The notes under the pieces were generated by a model. That model had not been told where the DNA came from, did no database searches, and saw nothing but the letters and a program-made list of their open reading frames with translations. Positions 54,365-64,000 of a stretch of 64,000 nucleotides of DNA are shown here, piece by piece. Each line of letters begins with the position of its first letter. The first letter of the stretch is position 1. The stretch comes from Excoecaria cochinchinensis (Eukaryota > Streptophyta > Magnoliopsida > Malpighiales > Euphorbiaceae), in the NCBI GenBank assembly GCA_947683425.1, contig CANTUQ010000101.1, positions 29,535,001-29,599,000 of the forward strand, written 5' to 3'. Both the position numbers and the translations under genes were made by a program.

Positions 54365-56802
54365 CACTACAAAAAAAATTGAAATTAGCGACTAAAATTT
54401 GTGACCGAAATATTTCCGTCGCTAATTAGCGACTGCTTTAAAAATTGGTCGCTAAATGCCATTTTTCATTTTTTTGCGACTGAATTAGCGACAGAAAAAA
54501 GAAACAGTCGCTAAAATTTGACGGCAATTTATAGCGTCTTTTTTGCAACTAATTTAGCGACTAAATAATTTGTCGCTAATTTTTGCGACTAATTTAGCGA
54601 CGGCAAGTTCAATCGCTAAATTTAGAGGCAATTTTAGCGATTTTATTTGCGACGGATTTAGCGACTAAAATTATTGTCGCTACATACTCTTGAATTAGAG
54701 ACTAAATAGCGACTAATATTTCTGTCACTAAAATGGTTTTGGAAATTAAATGACTAATTTAGCGACGAAATAATCCGTCGCTATTTCGTCGGTAAAATTA
54801 TTGATTACAACTACGTCGTTGTACCTTTTCTCTCATTTTCTTTCTTTTCCCTCTTTCTTTCTTTTCCTTCTCCCTGGTCCCGATCCCCATTTCCAGCCGC
54901 CTCTCCTTCCCCCGATCTACTCCTCCCTTTCCCGTCACTCCCTGCCGTTCAGCCCCTTCCCCCCGCTATCAGCTGCCGGCATCCCCTTCCTCTCTAATTC
55001 CTCTCTTCCGTGTGCGACGGCAGCAGCTTCTGCCCTTCTTCTCGCGCATTTAGAGTCGGGTTTTAGCCCCACGTGACGTCTCCTTCTCCTTGTCGCCGGC
55101 CACCAGTTGCACCACCAATCCCTTAAAGTGAGTAATCTTAACTCCAAATTTGATATTTTGAGGAAAAATAATTAGGGGTAGATTTTAGGAGTTAGGGATT
55201 TGAAATTTTAATTTTAGGAATTTGATGTTTCAAGTTTAGAATAGGTTAGATTTTTTTATTTTTAAGTGAAATAATCAAGTTAATTTACATAATCTATCCA
55301 TAACCATGGAGGGAAGCCAAGACAGTCGCCAAGACAGTCGTGTTGCACTGCAAATCCAATTGTTCCTGCAATTTTCAAATTTCTTTTGAGGGATTCAACA
55401 TAGGACAATTTTTAGAGAGTTTTCTACTTGTCCGGGTCTCCAGCTGAGTAATTAATATAGTGTAGAAATAGATTTAATTTCATTTTCTTGTAAATAGTTC
55501 ATAGATAAAAGTAGATTTAGCATAGTTTTGGCTTTTGATCAAGTAAGAATAAGAAGGATTTCAAGATCTACTTTCTATCTCATCAAAAGTTGTAATATAT
55601 TTTCACTCTTTTTTTCTTGATGTTATTTACTTTGATGACTAGGTAGTTTTTCTGGCTTTGTGTTTCTTGAATCAGTACTTGTATGTGGATTTCGGTTTAA
55701 TTTCAATATAATTTTAGTTTTCTTCTTTCTCTACTTGTATTTAATTGAATGGATGATTATTGATGTTGGGTTTATTCTTAATGAGTTCTAGAATAGCTAG
55801 TTATGCAATGATTTTGAATTTGATAATTCTTTGTTACCTTGGTCATTAGCTTTGGTGTTCTCACCATGCTCTCTTTCTATCTTTCCTTGGAAAAGAAAAT
55901 AAGAAATTGCAATTAGATCAACTATAACATTTGTTTGTGAGTTTACATGTCTTTATCTGAGTTATATTCTAGTTGTGAATGCTCCTTTGCCATCATCATA
56001 TTTAAATATTCTCAGTATTTATTCATTGTGTTCTTTATAGGCCATTGATCCAAGGACTCGTATGGTTTTGTACAAAATGACAAATCGGGGTGTATGTCAA
56101 GACATTAATGGCTGCATTTCAATTGGAAAAGAGGTATTTAAAGTCCATTTTGGCAGTTAGATAAAATTAGTTGCTTTAATTTAATTTAATTTGTTATTTG
56201 TTGTAAAATTTTATTTTATTTTTTCTCATAATTTATAAATTAGGTGGTTCGTGCAGTAATTAAAGATGCAAATTGGTGGCATTCTATGGATATTTTAAGA
56301 TTTTATAAATTATTTTTTTTTGTTGTAATTTTTAAATATTTTATGATGGTGGACATGATTATTTGTAAATTAATTTTTAATTTTATATTATTAAAGAAAT
56401 TCGGATATTTCGCGTTTATGATATTATACTTTTTAAATTTATAGTATTATTAATAATATTGCATAATTATTATTTATATAAATTAAATTTTTGATGCAAT
56501 AATAATAATAATATAAAATAAAATTTCAAATATTTTTAGCGACGGATTATCCATCGCTAATATTTTTTATTTTTTCCGCCGACTAGTTTTAGGAACTATT
56601 TAGCGTCTAAATTTTTTTAGTTTTAGCGACAGTTTTTTTTCATCTCTATTTTTTAGCGACTGTTTTCTATTTTAGTCGCAAATTTGTTGCGACGGAGCTA
56701 TTTACGATGGTTAGTCACCCCGCTGCTAAAATTAATTAGCGACGGAAATTGCTCAATTAGCGACGGAAACTTCTGTCGCTAATTGTCTGTTTTTTTGTAG
56801 TG
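54365..56802. mobile_element. CACTA element 2, carrying a host gene exon
   Basis: 2438 bp with termini CACTACAAAAAAA and TTTTTTTGTAGTG, a 3-bp target duplication ATT (54362-54364, 56803-56805) and many subterminal ttagcgac / gtcgctaa repeats. Like element 1, it has a GC-rich leader-like block near one end (54820-55130) and no recognisable transposase. It contains one exon-like segment of the RIO1 kinase gene at 56041-56133. A short ORF after a tttataaattag acceptor-like site (56244-56444) is not recognised. Confidence 0.92.
56041..56133 (+). pseudogene. RIO1: Captured RIO1 kinase exon fragment
   Basis: Thirty-one codons read AIDPRTRMVLYKMTNRGVCQ followed by DINGCISIGKE. This is the conserved start of the RIO domain of atypical Ser/Thr kinase RIO1 (AIDPRTRMVLFKMLNRGxxxDINGCISTGKEANVYHA in the family, recalled from general knowledge), with a few substitutions. 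It is bounded by an acceptor (ttctttatag, ending 56040) and a donor-like gag|gtattt, so a complete exon with intron borders was taken. RIO1 acts in 40S ribosome maturation. Here it is a fragment without the catalytic loop and cannot be an active kinase. Confidence 0.8.
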
Positions 56803-56861
56803 ATTGTTAATTTATATAAAAAAAGTGATAATTTAGTGGAACAGAAGGAATACATAAAATG

Positions 56862-57834
56862 GGGACAAAGATTAGATTATGGTGTTTAGAAAAATTATTT
56901 ATCAAAATAGGGTATTTTGAATAGTATTTCTGAAAGTAGAATTTTTTTTTCAATGCCGCAACTGTAAGCTGCGTCTTGGAGTAGTTGTTGTTCTAACACT
57001 GTGTCAGAGCAACAGCTAGCTTTTTTTTTTTTTAAATGTCGCAGCTGTTAGCTGCGGCATTACCATGTTAGAACAGCAGCTCTGCTGCTGTTGCTCTTTT
57101 TTTTTTCTTCTTTTTTAAAAAGTGTAATATAGCTTTTGTATATGTGATAAAATTAGTTTAATTTAACAATTATTTAAATGAATTGCCTCTGTGAAATAAT
57201 TAACTTGGTAACTTAAATCATTAAAAAATGGATTTTTAATATAATATAATATAAGTACAGATATATTGTGCGGTAAAATATTTTATATTCATTTACCTAT
57301 AAAAATATTTAATATCAAATATAATTATAATAAATAATTATGAAAAAAAATGTTGAAAAAGATATAATTAATAAAAAAATTACAAAATGGAACTTGGTCC
57401 CATATTGTATTTCTCATTCGATTAAGCAAGTTTAATGCAAGCTCAAGTTTTTTTCAAAAAAAAAAAAAAAAATAGAAAATCACAAAATAGAAAATACCAT
57501 GGAGTAATATTATAATTAATAGAAAACTATAAAATAATAAATAATTAAGAAGATAATTAATTTAAAATATAGCTTATAGTACTATCTCAACTAAATGGAA
57601 ATTATAAAATAAAAAATTATTAAATAATTTTAACATAGCACATATAAATTGAAAAAAGAAAATTTTCAATACAAATTCCATTTAAATTATATAGAGTGGT
57701 AACAAAATTTAAAATAAAACATAAAAATTCCATTTAAAATAAAACATATCTTGTATTATATTATATTAAAAAATAAAAGTTATTGGATCCATCTATTTTT
57801 TTCCATTTTACAGGTTTAAAGGTGAAGTCAAAGC

Positions 57835-57865
<31 letters not shown>

Positions 57866-57926
57866 TTGAAGTATAAGCTGAATTTATTTATTTTGACAAG
57901 GAGGCATGATTTGTTTTGTTAATATG

Positions 57927-57964
<38 letters not shown>

Positions 57965-58287
57965 TTGAAGTATAAGCTGAATTTATTTATTTTGACAAGC
58001 AGGCATGATTTGTTTTGTTAATATGCTTTAAGTACAAATTTGTTAATCAAATTAAAAAAAAAAAAGTTAAGAGCAACGTGCTGCTCCTCTAACAAGATAA
58101 TGCATTTAAAAAAAAAAAAAAAGTAGCTACTGGTCTGACGAAACGAAGTATTAGAGCTGCAGCAGCTATCTCATGACAATGCCGCAGCTAACATTGAAAA
58201 AAAAAAACTCTACTTTCAGAAATACTATTCAAAACACCTTAATTTTGCAAATAATTTTTCTAAACACCCTGATCTAATATTTGTCCC
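56862..58287. mobile_element. Mutator-type element 2 with long terminal inverted repeats
   Basis: 1426 bp with termini GGGACAAA...TTTGTCCC and inverted arms of roughly 200 bp (gattagattatggtgtttagaaaaattattt left; the reverse complement of the right end reads nearly the same). Flanks are cataaaatg (56853-56861) and gataaaatg (58288-58296), a 9-bp target duplication with one mismatch. The GGGAC start and the ggtgtttt-type subterminal words relate it to the element at 15488. The arms contain tgccgcagctaac / gttagctgcggca. The middle is AT-rich and non-coding. Confidence 0.78.
57832..58030. repeat. Tandem duplication, 99-bp period, with (TA)n
   Basis: aaagcttgaagtataagctg starts at 57861 and 57960. 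Each copy is preceded by a (TA)n run and followed by gcatgatttgttttgttaatatgctt. One substitution (ggagg / gcagg) is seen. Confidence 0.85.
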
Positions 58288-58357
58288 GATAAAATGTAGC
58301 TATATCTAGCCCAAATTGGACTAGTCCGGATACTTGGTTTTTGGATATTCGTGGCAA

Positions 58358-58680
58358 AATTAAGAAAGTAGATAAGGTTGGTATTGAAGAGCAAAAACCA
58401 ATTATTGAAAAAAGCGATAATTCATTGAATGTAGAAAATTTTCATTGATAAAACTCACGGCAGCACATAAAATAAACCAATGCACGAAACCACTACTTGC
58501 TCATTAACCAATTCGGCTCGAAACATATTAGTCAGGCTACTCGAATTTCTAAATACTCGAGGCTAAACTAAGAAAGTATAAGGTTGTGATTTGAAGAGCA
58601 AACATCAATTCATGAGAAAAGTGATAGTTCATTGAATGTAGATAAATTCAATTAACGAAACTCACAGTAATACATGGACT
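58358..58680. repeat. Imperfect direct repeat, about 205-bp period
   Basis: aaattaagaaagtagataaggttg...gataattcattgaatgtag...aaaactcacggcagcacat (58358-58477) recurs as aaactaagaaagtataaggttg...gatagttcattgaatgtag...gaaactcacagtaatacat (58563-58676). Its nature is unknown. Confidence 0.65.
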
Positions 58681-59408
58681 GGATCTAAGCAAAAATTTTC
58701 CATAGTACATAAAAGGAGAGCCCAAATTATAAAGCTTACCATATTTACTTTTAAATTGACATTATACGAAATTAATAGAGCGTGCGTCTTAATTCCGTTT
58801 AAATTGAATCTAACGTTACTAATCCAAAAAATACAGAGATTCAATGTAACTTTTAAGAGTAGGAAAAATGTTAAAATTTTGGGACCTGCAAATGAGTTTT
58901 TTTTCCCCTTCATTTCACCCAAAGATGTAGAGTTCAACTTCTTTATCTACACATAAAATTAGCGCATTGGAGATCATACACTTAAAATTTTCACATACAT
59001 AATATTACGTCAATCAATTCATATTGTCATTCATAAATTGAATAAATAACTCGACATATAATTGATAAAAGAAAAATAAGTTTTTCTACGTAACAATACA
59101 TTATCCACTTCATTGGTAAATCAATACATGAAACTTATATAAAATAAGAAAAATTTCCTATTGCAAATGTAAACAAATGCTTAAAGACCAATTTCTACCA
59201 TTACATGGATTAAAGAACGAATAAGAAATCAGCAGTCCTAATCATTATTGTATAACCTTCAAAACTCACAATTACACAAAGCTTTTTTATTTTTTGTTCC
59301 TTTTTTCTTTACTGGGATCAAACTTAAGACCTACAACCCCCAAAAAATGTTCAATGCCCAAAATTAATCGAGTAAATGACAGGAGTCCCTTTTTTCTTAA
59401 TCAGAAAT
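58681..59408. other. 3' side of the metalloproteinase gene, no other gene
   Basis: Nothing recognisable; the part near 59200-59408 may be the 3' untranslated region of the minus-strand metalloproteinase gene. Confidence 0.4.
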
Positions 59409-60977
59409 TTAGGCTTCGAGTGATAAGCTAAATGCTTTGGGAGGAGGAGCGGGTTCAGTAGTTAGATTATACAAAGTTCTGATTCCTTGAATATCATTTT
59501 CATGCAAATTCTTAATCTCTCCATAAGCAATATAAGGATACATAATAGATTCTTTAGCTGGGGTATGATCGAGTCCCAAACTATGCCCAATTTCATGCAA
59601 TGAAATGGTGAACAAATCAACAGTGTTCTCTTGTGACCTAAAGAACCAACGCTCTTCCATATCAAAGTGAATAACCCCAACTGGTGGGGCAAAAGCATGG
59701 GCATAAACCCCACCGGGACCATCAAAAGGATTATTATCTCCATGATCACCAGTCTCAAAGCTAATTTTTAAATCAGCATTCAAATAATCATCACTATGCT
59801 GAAACCTAAACGGGCTTACTTTTTCCCATGCACGGAAAGAATCCCTAACTGCGTACATTAATGTCGCTGATGTACCTGTTGAGTAATTGAGTCAATCGCT
59901 AAAATCAAGCAATAAATTATGATATTTAAGATTTCTTTTTTGTTTAAATTTAATTTTATGATCTTTATGATTTTTTTATTTGATCTTTAGATTTTTTGGA
60001 ATTAAATTGGCAAAACGCATCAGAACTCTTAATTTTTTTTTAAGCCCTCTATTGACTAAACCCATTAATTTGGACACACTACTATGCCTTTTTTTTCATA
60101 TTAAGCTCTCTAAAATAGCAATATAAATATTATGGATTCAATGTTGCAATATAAATATTTAAGTACTTGATAGAAAAAACCTAAAAAAGTCATAGATAAC
60201 TAAGTGCATTTTGCCAATAAAATTTGATTATGTTTGTTGGTATCCTTACTATAGATATATAACATTATGAATAAAAATATACTAAGTTTTTAGTTTAAAA
60301 CTTCTCCTTTCTATGGAATGATAGAATGCACGTGCATTTGAACTGTTCAATAGCATGAACATCATCAATCTCACAGTTCATATGCATATTTTTCTTTTTT
60401 AAGGAACAAAAGAAAAACGGGTACCTTCTAAGTATGCATAGGTAAGGTTATATTTTGAGGGTTGCCATTTAGGATTCCCCGGGAAGAACCTGAACCGATC
60501 GGGCCCGGGGCCTGTGGCGTTGCCGGAGTTAGCACTCTCTGCAATGAAGCCTTTGTCCGGCATTGCGCATCTTGGCTTGATCATGGTGGACACAGTTTCC
60601 GTACTTAGGGTTCCTGTTTCTTCAAGATGGTAATATTTTTGAAATGCTCTAATGGCGGCCTCTGTTCGGTTATCGAACAAGTTATGTTTCTCCATAAAAT
60701 CATCACCGCCGGTGCTCATAAGACTGCTTTCAAACGTGTTGGGCTTTTCGCCAGCTGCTTCAGCTTTTTGCTCCAAAAACCCAAATCTTTTAAGGTAGAC
60801 TTTGAGGTCACCTATGCCTGGAATTTGCTGACCCTTTTCGGTTCCTTCTAAATCTTTTATGAAACCAAATGGAGTATTTGAATTCCCCGGTTTCAATTGT
60901 GCTAAAACTAAGAGACTAAGGTAGGAGAAGATGTAAAAATGAGAAAAGATTAGGGAGGCAAGTGTTTTAATTTTCAT
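59409..60977 (-). CDS. Matrix metalloproteinase (plant MMP, matrixin)
   Basis: Secreted zinc endopeptidase, predicted 339 residues. Exon 1 is 60977-60425, the intron 60424-59876 (549 nt, GT-AG) and exon 2 59875-59409. The phase-1 join makes YAYLEG-TSATLMYAV. Seen: signal peptide (about residues 1-27), propeptide with peptidoglycan-binding-like fold (FDNRTEAAIRAFQKYYHL, about 101-118), cysteine switch PRCAMPD (135-141, Ala where the usual motif has Gly), catalytic domain with zinc site HEIGHSLGLDH (His278, Glu279, His282, His288) and Met-turn SIMYPY (Met296). The protein ends soon after (PPPKAFSLSLEA) without the hydrophobic GPI-anchor tail many plant MMPs have, so it may be soluble. Plant MMPs act in the apoplast in growth and defence. 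A TATA-like caataaata lies on the minus strand at 61097-61089. Confidence 0.93.
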
Positions 60978-60978
60978 A

Positions 60979-60999
60979 TTGACTGAATTAATCAGTCAA
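60979..60999. promoter_or_regulatory. Inverted repeat with paired W-box cores before the MMP start
   Basis: TTGACTGA and TCAGTCAA form a perfect 8-bp inverted repeat with a 5-bp spacer, immediately upstream of the ATG (60977, minus strand). Each arm contains the WRKY core TTGAC. Its position in the leader rather than the promoter makes regulatory use speculative. Confidence 0.3.
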
Positions 61000-61965
61000 T
61001 TTTGATTCAACAAGTTGAGAATTTTGTGGTTTTTAGTTAATAGGTTGTGACCCTTTTAACCAAAAGGACAAGGAATAGTTTGTGACCCTATTTATTGAAT
61101 TTCATAAGGCCAAAAACTAGGGAGAATATGCCATTTTTGGTAACATGCAGTTTGTTTTGGTTCTTTTGATTTCTGTCATTGATACTATTTTTTGACTCTT
61201 ATTTTCAGTAAATGACATTTGAGCCATTGATCCTATTTCTAGATTATTCCATTTACGTAAATTTGAGATAATTGTAGTTCTTCAATTGATTCAATTACAG
61301 GATCTGAAATTAATATCCTCACCAAACTCATTGTATTAAGGTTGTGATAAATTTTTATAGTTTGCAATTGAATTATAAGACTTGATTGCTGATAAAATTT
61401 GTGTGAAATTTACCTATTACGATGATATGCCTAGCGAAAGTTTGTTTAAAAAAAAAAAATCATTGGTGTACTCTAAGTCGGTAAGAGTTTTTTAAGGGAA
61501 GTACATACATAAATTAATATTTAAAAAAGAGCAAATTATCATTACCTTAAATATAAAGATTGGACCCTAAAATATAGAGACTTAAAATCTCTTAATATAA
61601 TTTAACTGAATTGTCAAATGCAAAACTTTAAAGTGATTGAATAAAATTAAATTTTCTTAATAAATCAATTGGATTATTAATTAAACAATTAACTAGAAAT
61701 CATTTAATGTGGATTAGGGTAAGAACCTTTATGTGATTGATTTCATCTTCCACCACTAAAGTATATATCATACTGATAAGATCATGTACTACTAATAACT
61801 GTATAGCTTTTTTCTTATATATATGGATAACTGTACAAATATTACAAATAGTGAATTGGACGCGAAAAATAAGCAGAAGCCATAGGGACTATGGGATAAC
61901 CACAAAATTCGTGAGGAGGAATACAGAAAAGGCAAGATATTATTATAAAACATCACATTGCTGGT
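61000..61965. other. Spacer between MMP and LRR-RLK G
   Basis: MMP promoter side plus the 3' flank of G; AT-rich, with no further gene recognised. The ORF at 61737-62000 is not called. Confidence 0.4.
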
Positions 61966-64000
61966 TTAACATAGACCAATTCCGAGGAGCTTCTTTCTAA
62001 TAGAAGAGAGATTCATGCCAACATCAGTGATTCTCATCCTCTCGCCTGGCACTTCAACAGAGCAACCCACTCCAATTGCAATAATGGAAATCAAGCATTC
62101 TTTGTGTCTCCGATTTCGATTCCGAGTATCATTGCTACTGGTTTCTAATTCATCTATTTCCTGCAGAAGACTTGAATCTAATATATTTAATACTCCATCT
62201 GGCAAAGCTGATTTGGCATATTCATGGAGGCTCCAACCATCTTTAAACATGTCCCCAGTTGGCCTTTTTCCTGTAAAAATCTCCAGCAAGAGAATCCCAT
62301 AGCTATACACATCACCCCATGTTGATATATCTTGTCCTAGTCCATACTCTGCATAATTGCATACCGTTATCATATAAAATCACTTACACTAATTTAAAGA
62401 AAGTCAAATTCTGAACTTCATTGATAAAAAAAAAAGTACTTGCCTGGAGGAGCATAACCAATGGTTCCCCGCAATCCAACTGAACTTGATTGAGTAGAAC
62501 AAGTATGAATGTGCTCCAAAAGGAATTTTGCCAACCCAAAGTCACTAATATGTGCAGTCAATTCATTATCAAGAAGAACATTGCTTGGCTTTAGATCGCA
62601 ATGAACTATTGGAGTTCCGCAATGATGATGGAGATATTCAAGTGCTGAAGCAATATCAATTGCAGTACTTAGCCTTTGAGAAAGACTTAAGTTCTTTGCC
62701 ACTTCTTGATTGCCATCCACTCAATTACTTGGATGCAACCATTCTTGTAGGCTCCCATTAACCATGAATTCATACACCAAAGCCTTGAAATCATTGCCTT
62801 GATAATCTATGCTCGAACATGCTGTAAGCACTTTTACAAGATTCCTATGCCTGATATTTTTCAGGGCATGACATTCAGCCACAAAGCTTTTTGCTGCTCC
62901 GTGATGTTCGAGGTGAAATACCTTGATAGCAACATGCTGCTCACTTTCACCGAGAATTCCTTTATATACAGAGCCAAAACTTCCCACGCCAATTAAATTT
63001 TCAGAGGAGAAGCCATTAGTGGCATCATGGAGATCTCTATAAGAAACTGTAGAATTTGAATTCCCTGGGGATAGAGCAAGCTGGCTTTGTTTACTCTTTC
63101 TGAATCTTAAGAAAAGCACAACAGAAACCAACGATAATGCACTGAAAATCCCCGCTAGAGTAGCAACAATGGCCTGTAGTGGCTTTCTGTTTGTGGACTT
63201 TTGGAAGTTACATGCTGGCAAGTTGAATTCATACATGCCTCCACAAAGCTTAATATTCCCTGTGATTGAAGTAGCACTCTCATTCTTGAATACACCACCT
63301 GTTGGCACTAGGCCTTCGAGATTATTGAAAGATAAGTTCAAATAAAGTAGCAGCTCGAAGGTAGCCAAAAATTCAGGTATTTGGCCAGAAATATTATTGT
63401 GAGAAAGATCTAGTTCTTGAAGACCTCTCAATGATCTCAAAGATTCAGGAATAGGCCCTTGGAAGGAATTGCCCTGCAAGTTGAGGATTTCCAAACTTAT
63501 GCAACTGCTCAGACTACTAGGAATTTCCCCATCTAGCATATTCCAGTCAAGAAACAAGGTGCTGAGCTTTTTCAAATTCCCAATACTATTGGGAATAGCA
63601 CCCATAAAATGATTATAGGACAAGTCAAGAGTGATTGACAAGGATGAGAGGTCAAAGACTTGGGGAGGTATAGTACCATTAAGGCGATTACTGGAAAGAT
63701 CGAGTAATATTAAATTTTTGCAACTGCCCAAACTTGCAGGAATTCTACCCTGCAGCCTATTGAATTCTAAATACAGAGTGGATAACTTTGTTAAGTTACC
63801 TATAGAAAATGGAATACTTCCTGATAATTGGTTATTGTTTAACTCCAAAATCCCTAGATTTTGAAGTTTTCCAATGGCTGAGGGGATATTGCCCGATAGT
63901 CTATTCTTCCACATTTCAAGTTTACCCAAATTAACAAGATTGCCTATGCACAGCGGAATGCCCCCAAATATCCTATTGTTATCAACGCCTAATGCTGCAA
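61966..64000 (-). pseudogene. LRR receptor kinase G (D type), nonsense codon in kinase, 5' end outside window
   Basis: Same subgroup as D. Exon 1 runs from beyond base 64000 to 62445, the intron is 62444-62349 (96 nt, GC-AG donor CCAG|GCAAGT as in D), and exon 2 is 62348-61966. Seen: about ten LRRs, LCGG cap, membrane helix (near 63185-63110), glycine loop GVGSFGSVYKG, AIKVF, then WLHPSN followed by an in-frame TGA (62723-62721) where D has AGA (Arg). Beyond it the frame is intact: HCDLKPSN, DFGLAKF, exon 2 and stop. The single substitution is the only lesion seen. It removes the catalytic loop, so the product would be a receptor without kinase activity. It could be a very young pseudogene, a null allele or a sequencing error. 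Confidence 0.88.

Larger units (their letters stand above)
54165..56852. mobile_element. Stowaway MITE interrupted by CACTA element 2
   Basis: 54165-54364 matches the reverse complement of the MITE at 3062-3366 (ttttactatgatagcctaaattaag, taatttttcataaaaatta). The remainder is found after the CACTA element at 56803-56852 (gataatttagtggaacagaaggaatac, the Stowaway end). The left terminus is degenerate. The MITE was therefore here first and the CACTA element jumped into it. Confidence 0.75.

Noticed and set aside
62418..62720. Separate short kinase gene next to G
   Set aside because: It is in the same frame as the upstream part of G; the break is one TGA codon, not a gene boundary or frameshift.

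Overview
This is plant nuclear DNA, most likely from a dicot: it is AT-rich, has short GT-AG introns, and carries plant transposon families (Ty1/copia, CACTA, Mutator, hAT and Stowaway). The window is mainly a tandem cluster of leucine-rich-repeat receptor kinases of the LRR-XII (FLS2/EFR/Xa21-like) type. I cannot name the species.

Layout. (1) 1-1976: 3' part of an LRR-RLK, called A. (2) 4126-12190: LRR-RLK B, split by a Ty1/copia element (4887-9822) on the minus strand. A 660-bp block, LTR plus 218 bp of B exon, is present twice and has replaced the 3' end of the element. (3) 16450-19634: intact LRR-RLK D, with an 861-bp palindromic Mutator-type element ending about 100 bp before its ATG. 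(4) 20261-21637: pseudogene C, whose intron holds a captured fragment of an unrelated gene. (5) 22526-27588: a 5-kb TG...CA insertion. (6) 27948-30330: pseudogene E. (7) 30639-35210: a CACTA element, an hAT element and a minisatellite built from promoter sequence. (8) 35689-38807 (F) and 39797-42921 (H): two intact LRR-RLKs that share an almost identical exon 2 and 3' flank. (9) 43600-49300: decayed DNA with a poly(A)-tailed retroposed insert and two LRR-RLK relics. (10) 49914-50351: a PH-domain gene (PH1-like), minus strand. (11) 51233-58287: stacked transposons, including a CACTA element with one exon of the RIO1 kinase gene. (12) 59409-60977: a matrix metalloproteinase gene, minus strand. 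(13) 61966-64000: LRR-RLK G, minus strand, with one nonsense codon in the kinase.

Biology. The complete receptors have a signal peptide, an LRRNT domain, about 20 LRRs, one membrane helix and a non-RD kinase split by one short intron. By family membership they should sense extracellular ligands (microbial or endogenous peptides) in pattern-triggered immunity; their ligands cannot be read from sequence. The region shows birth-and-death evolution: about eleven recognisable LRR-RLK loci or fragments, of which D, F and H look complete, A and G run off the window, and the rest are broken by transposons, frameshifts or deletions. The strongest leads are the copia-linked 660-bp duplication, the RIO1 exon inside a CACTA element, the promoter-derived minisatellite upstream of F, and the H/F chimera.
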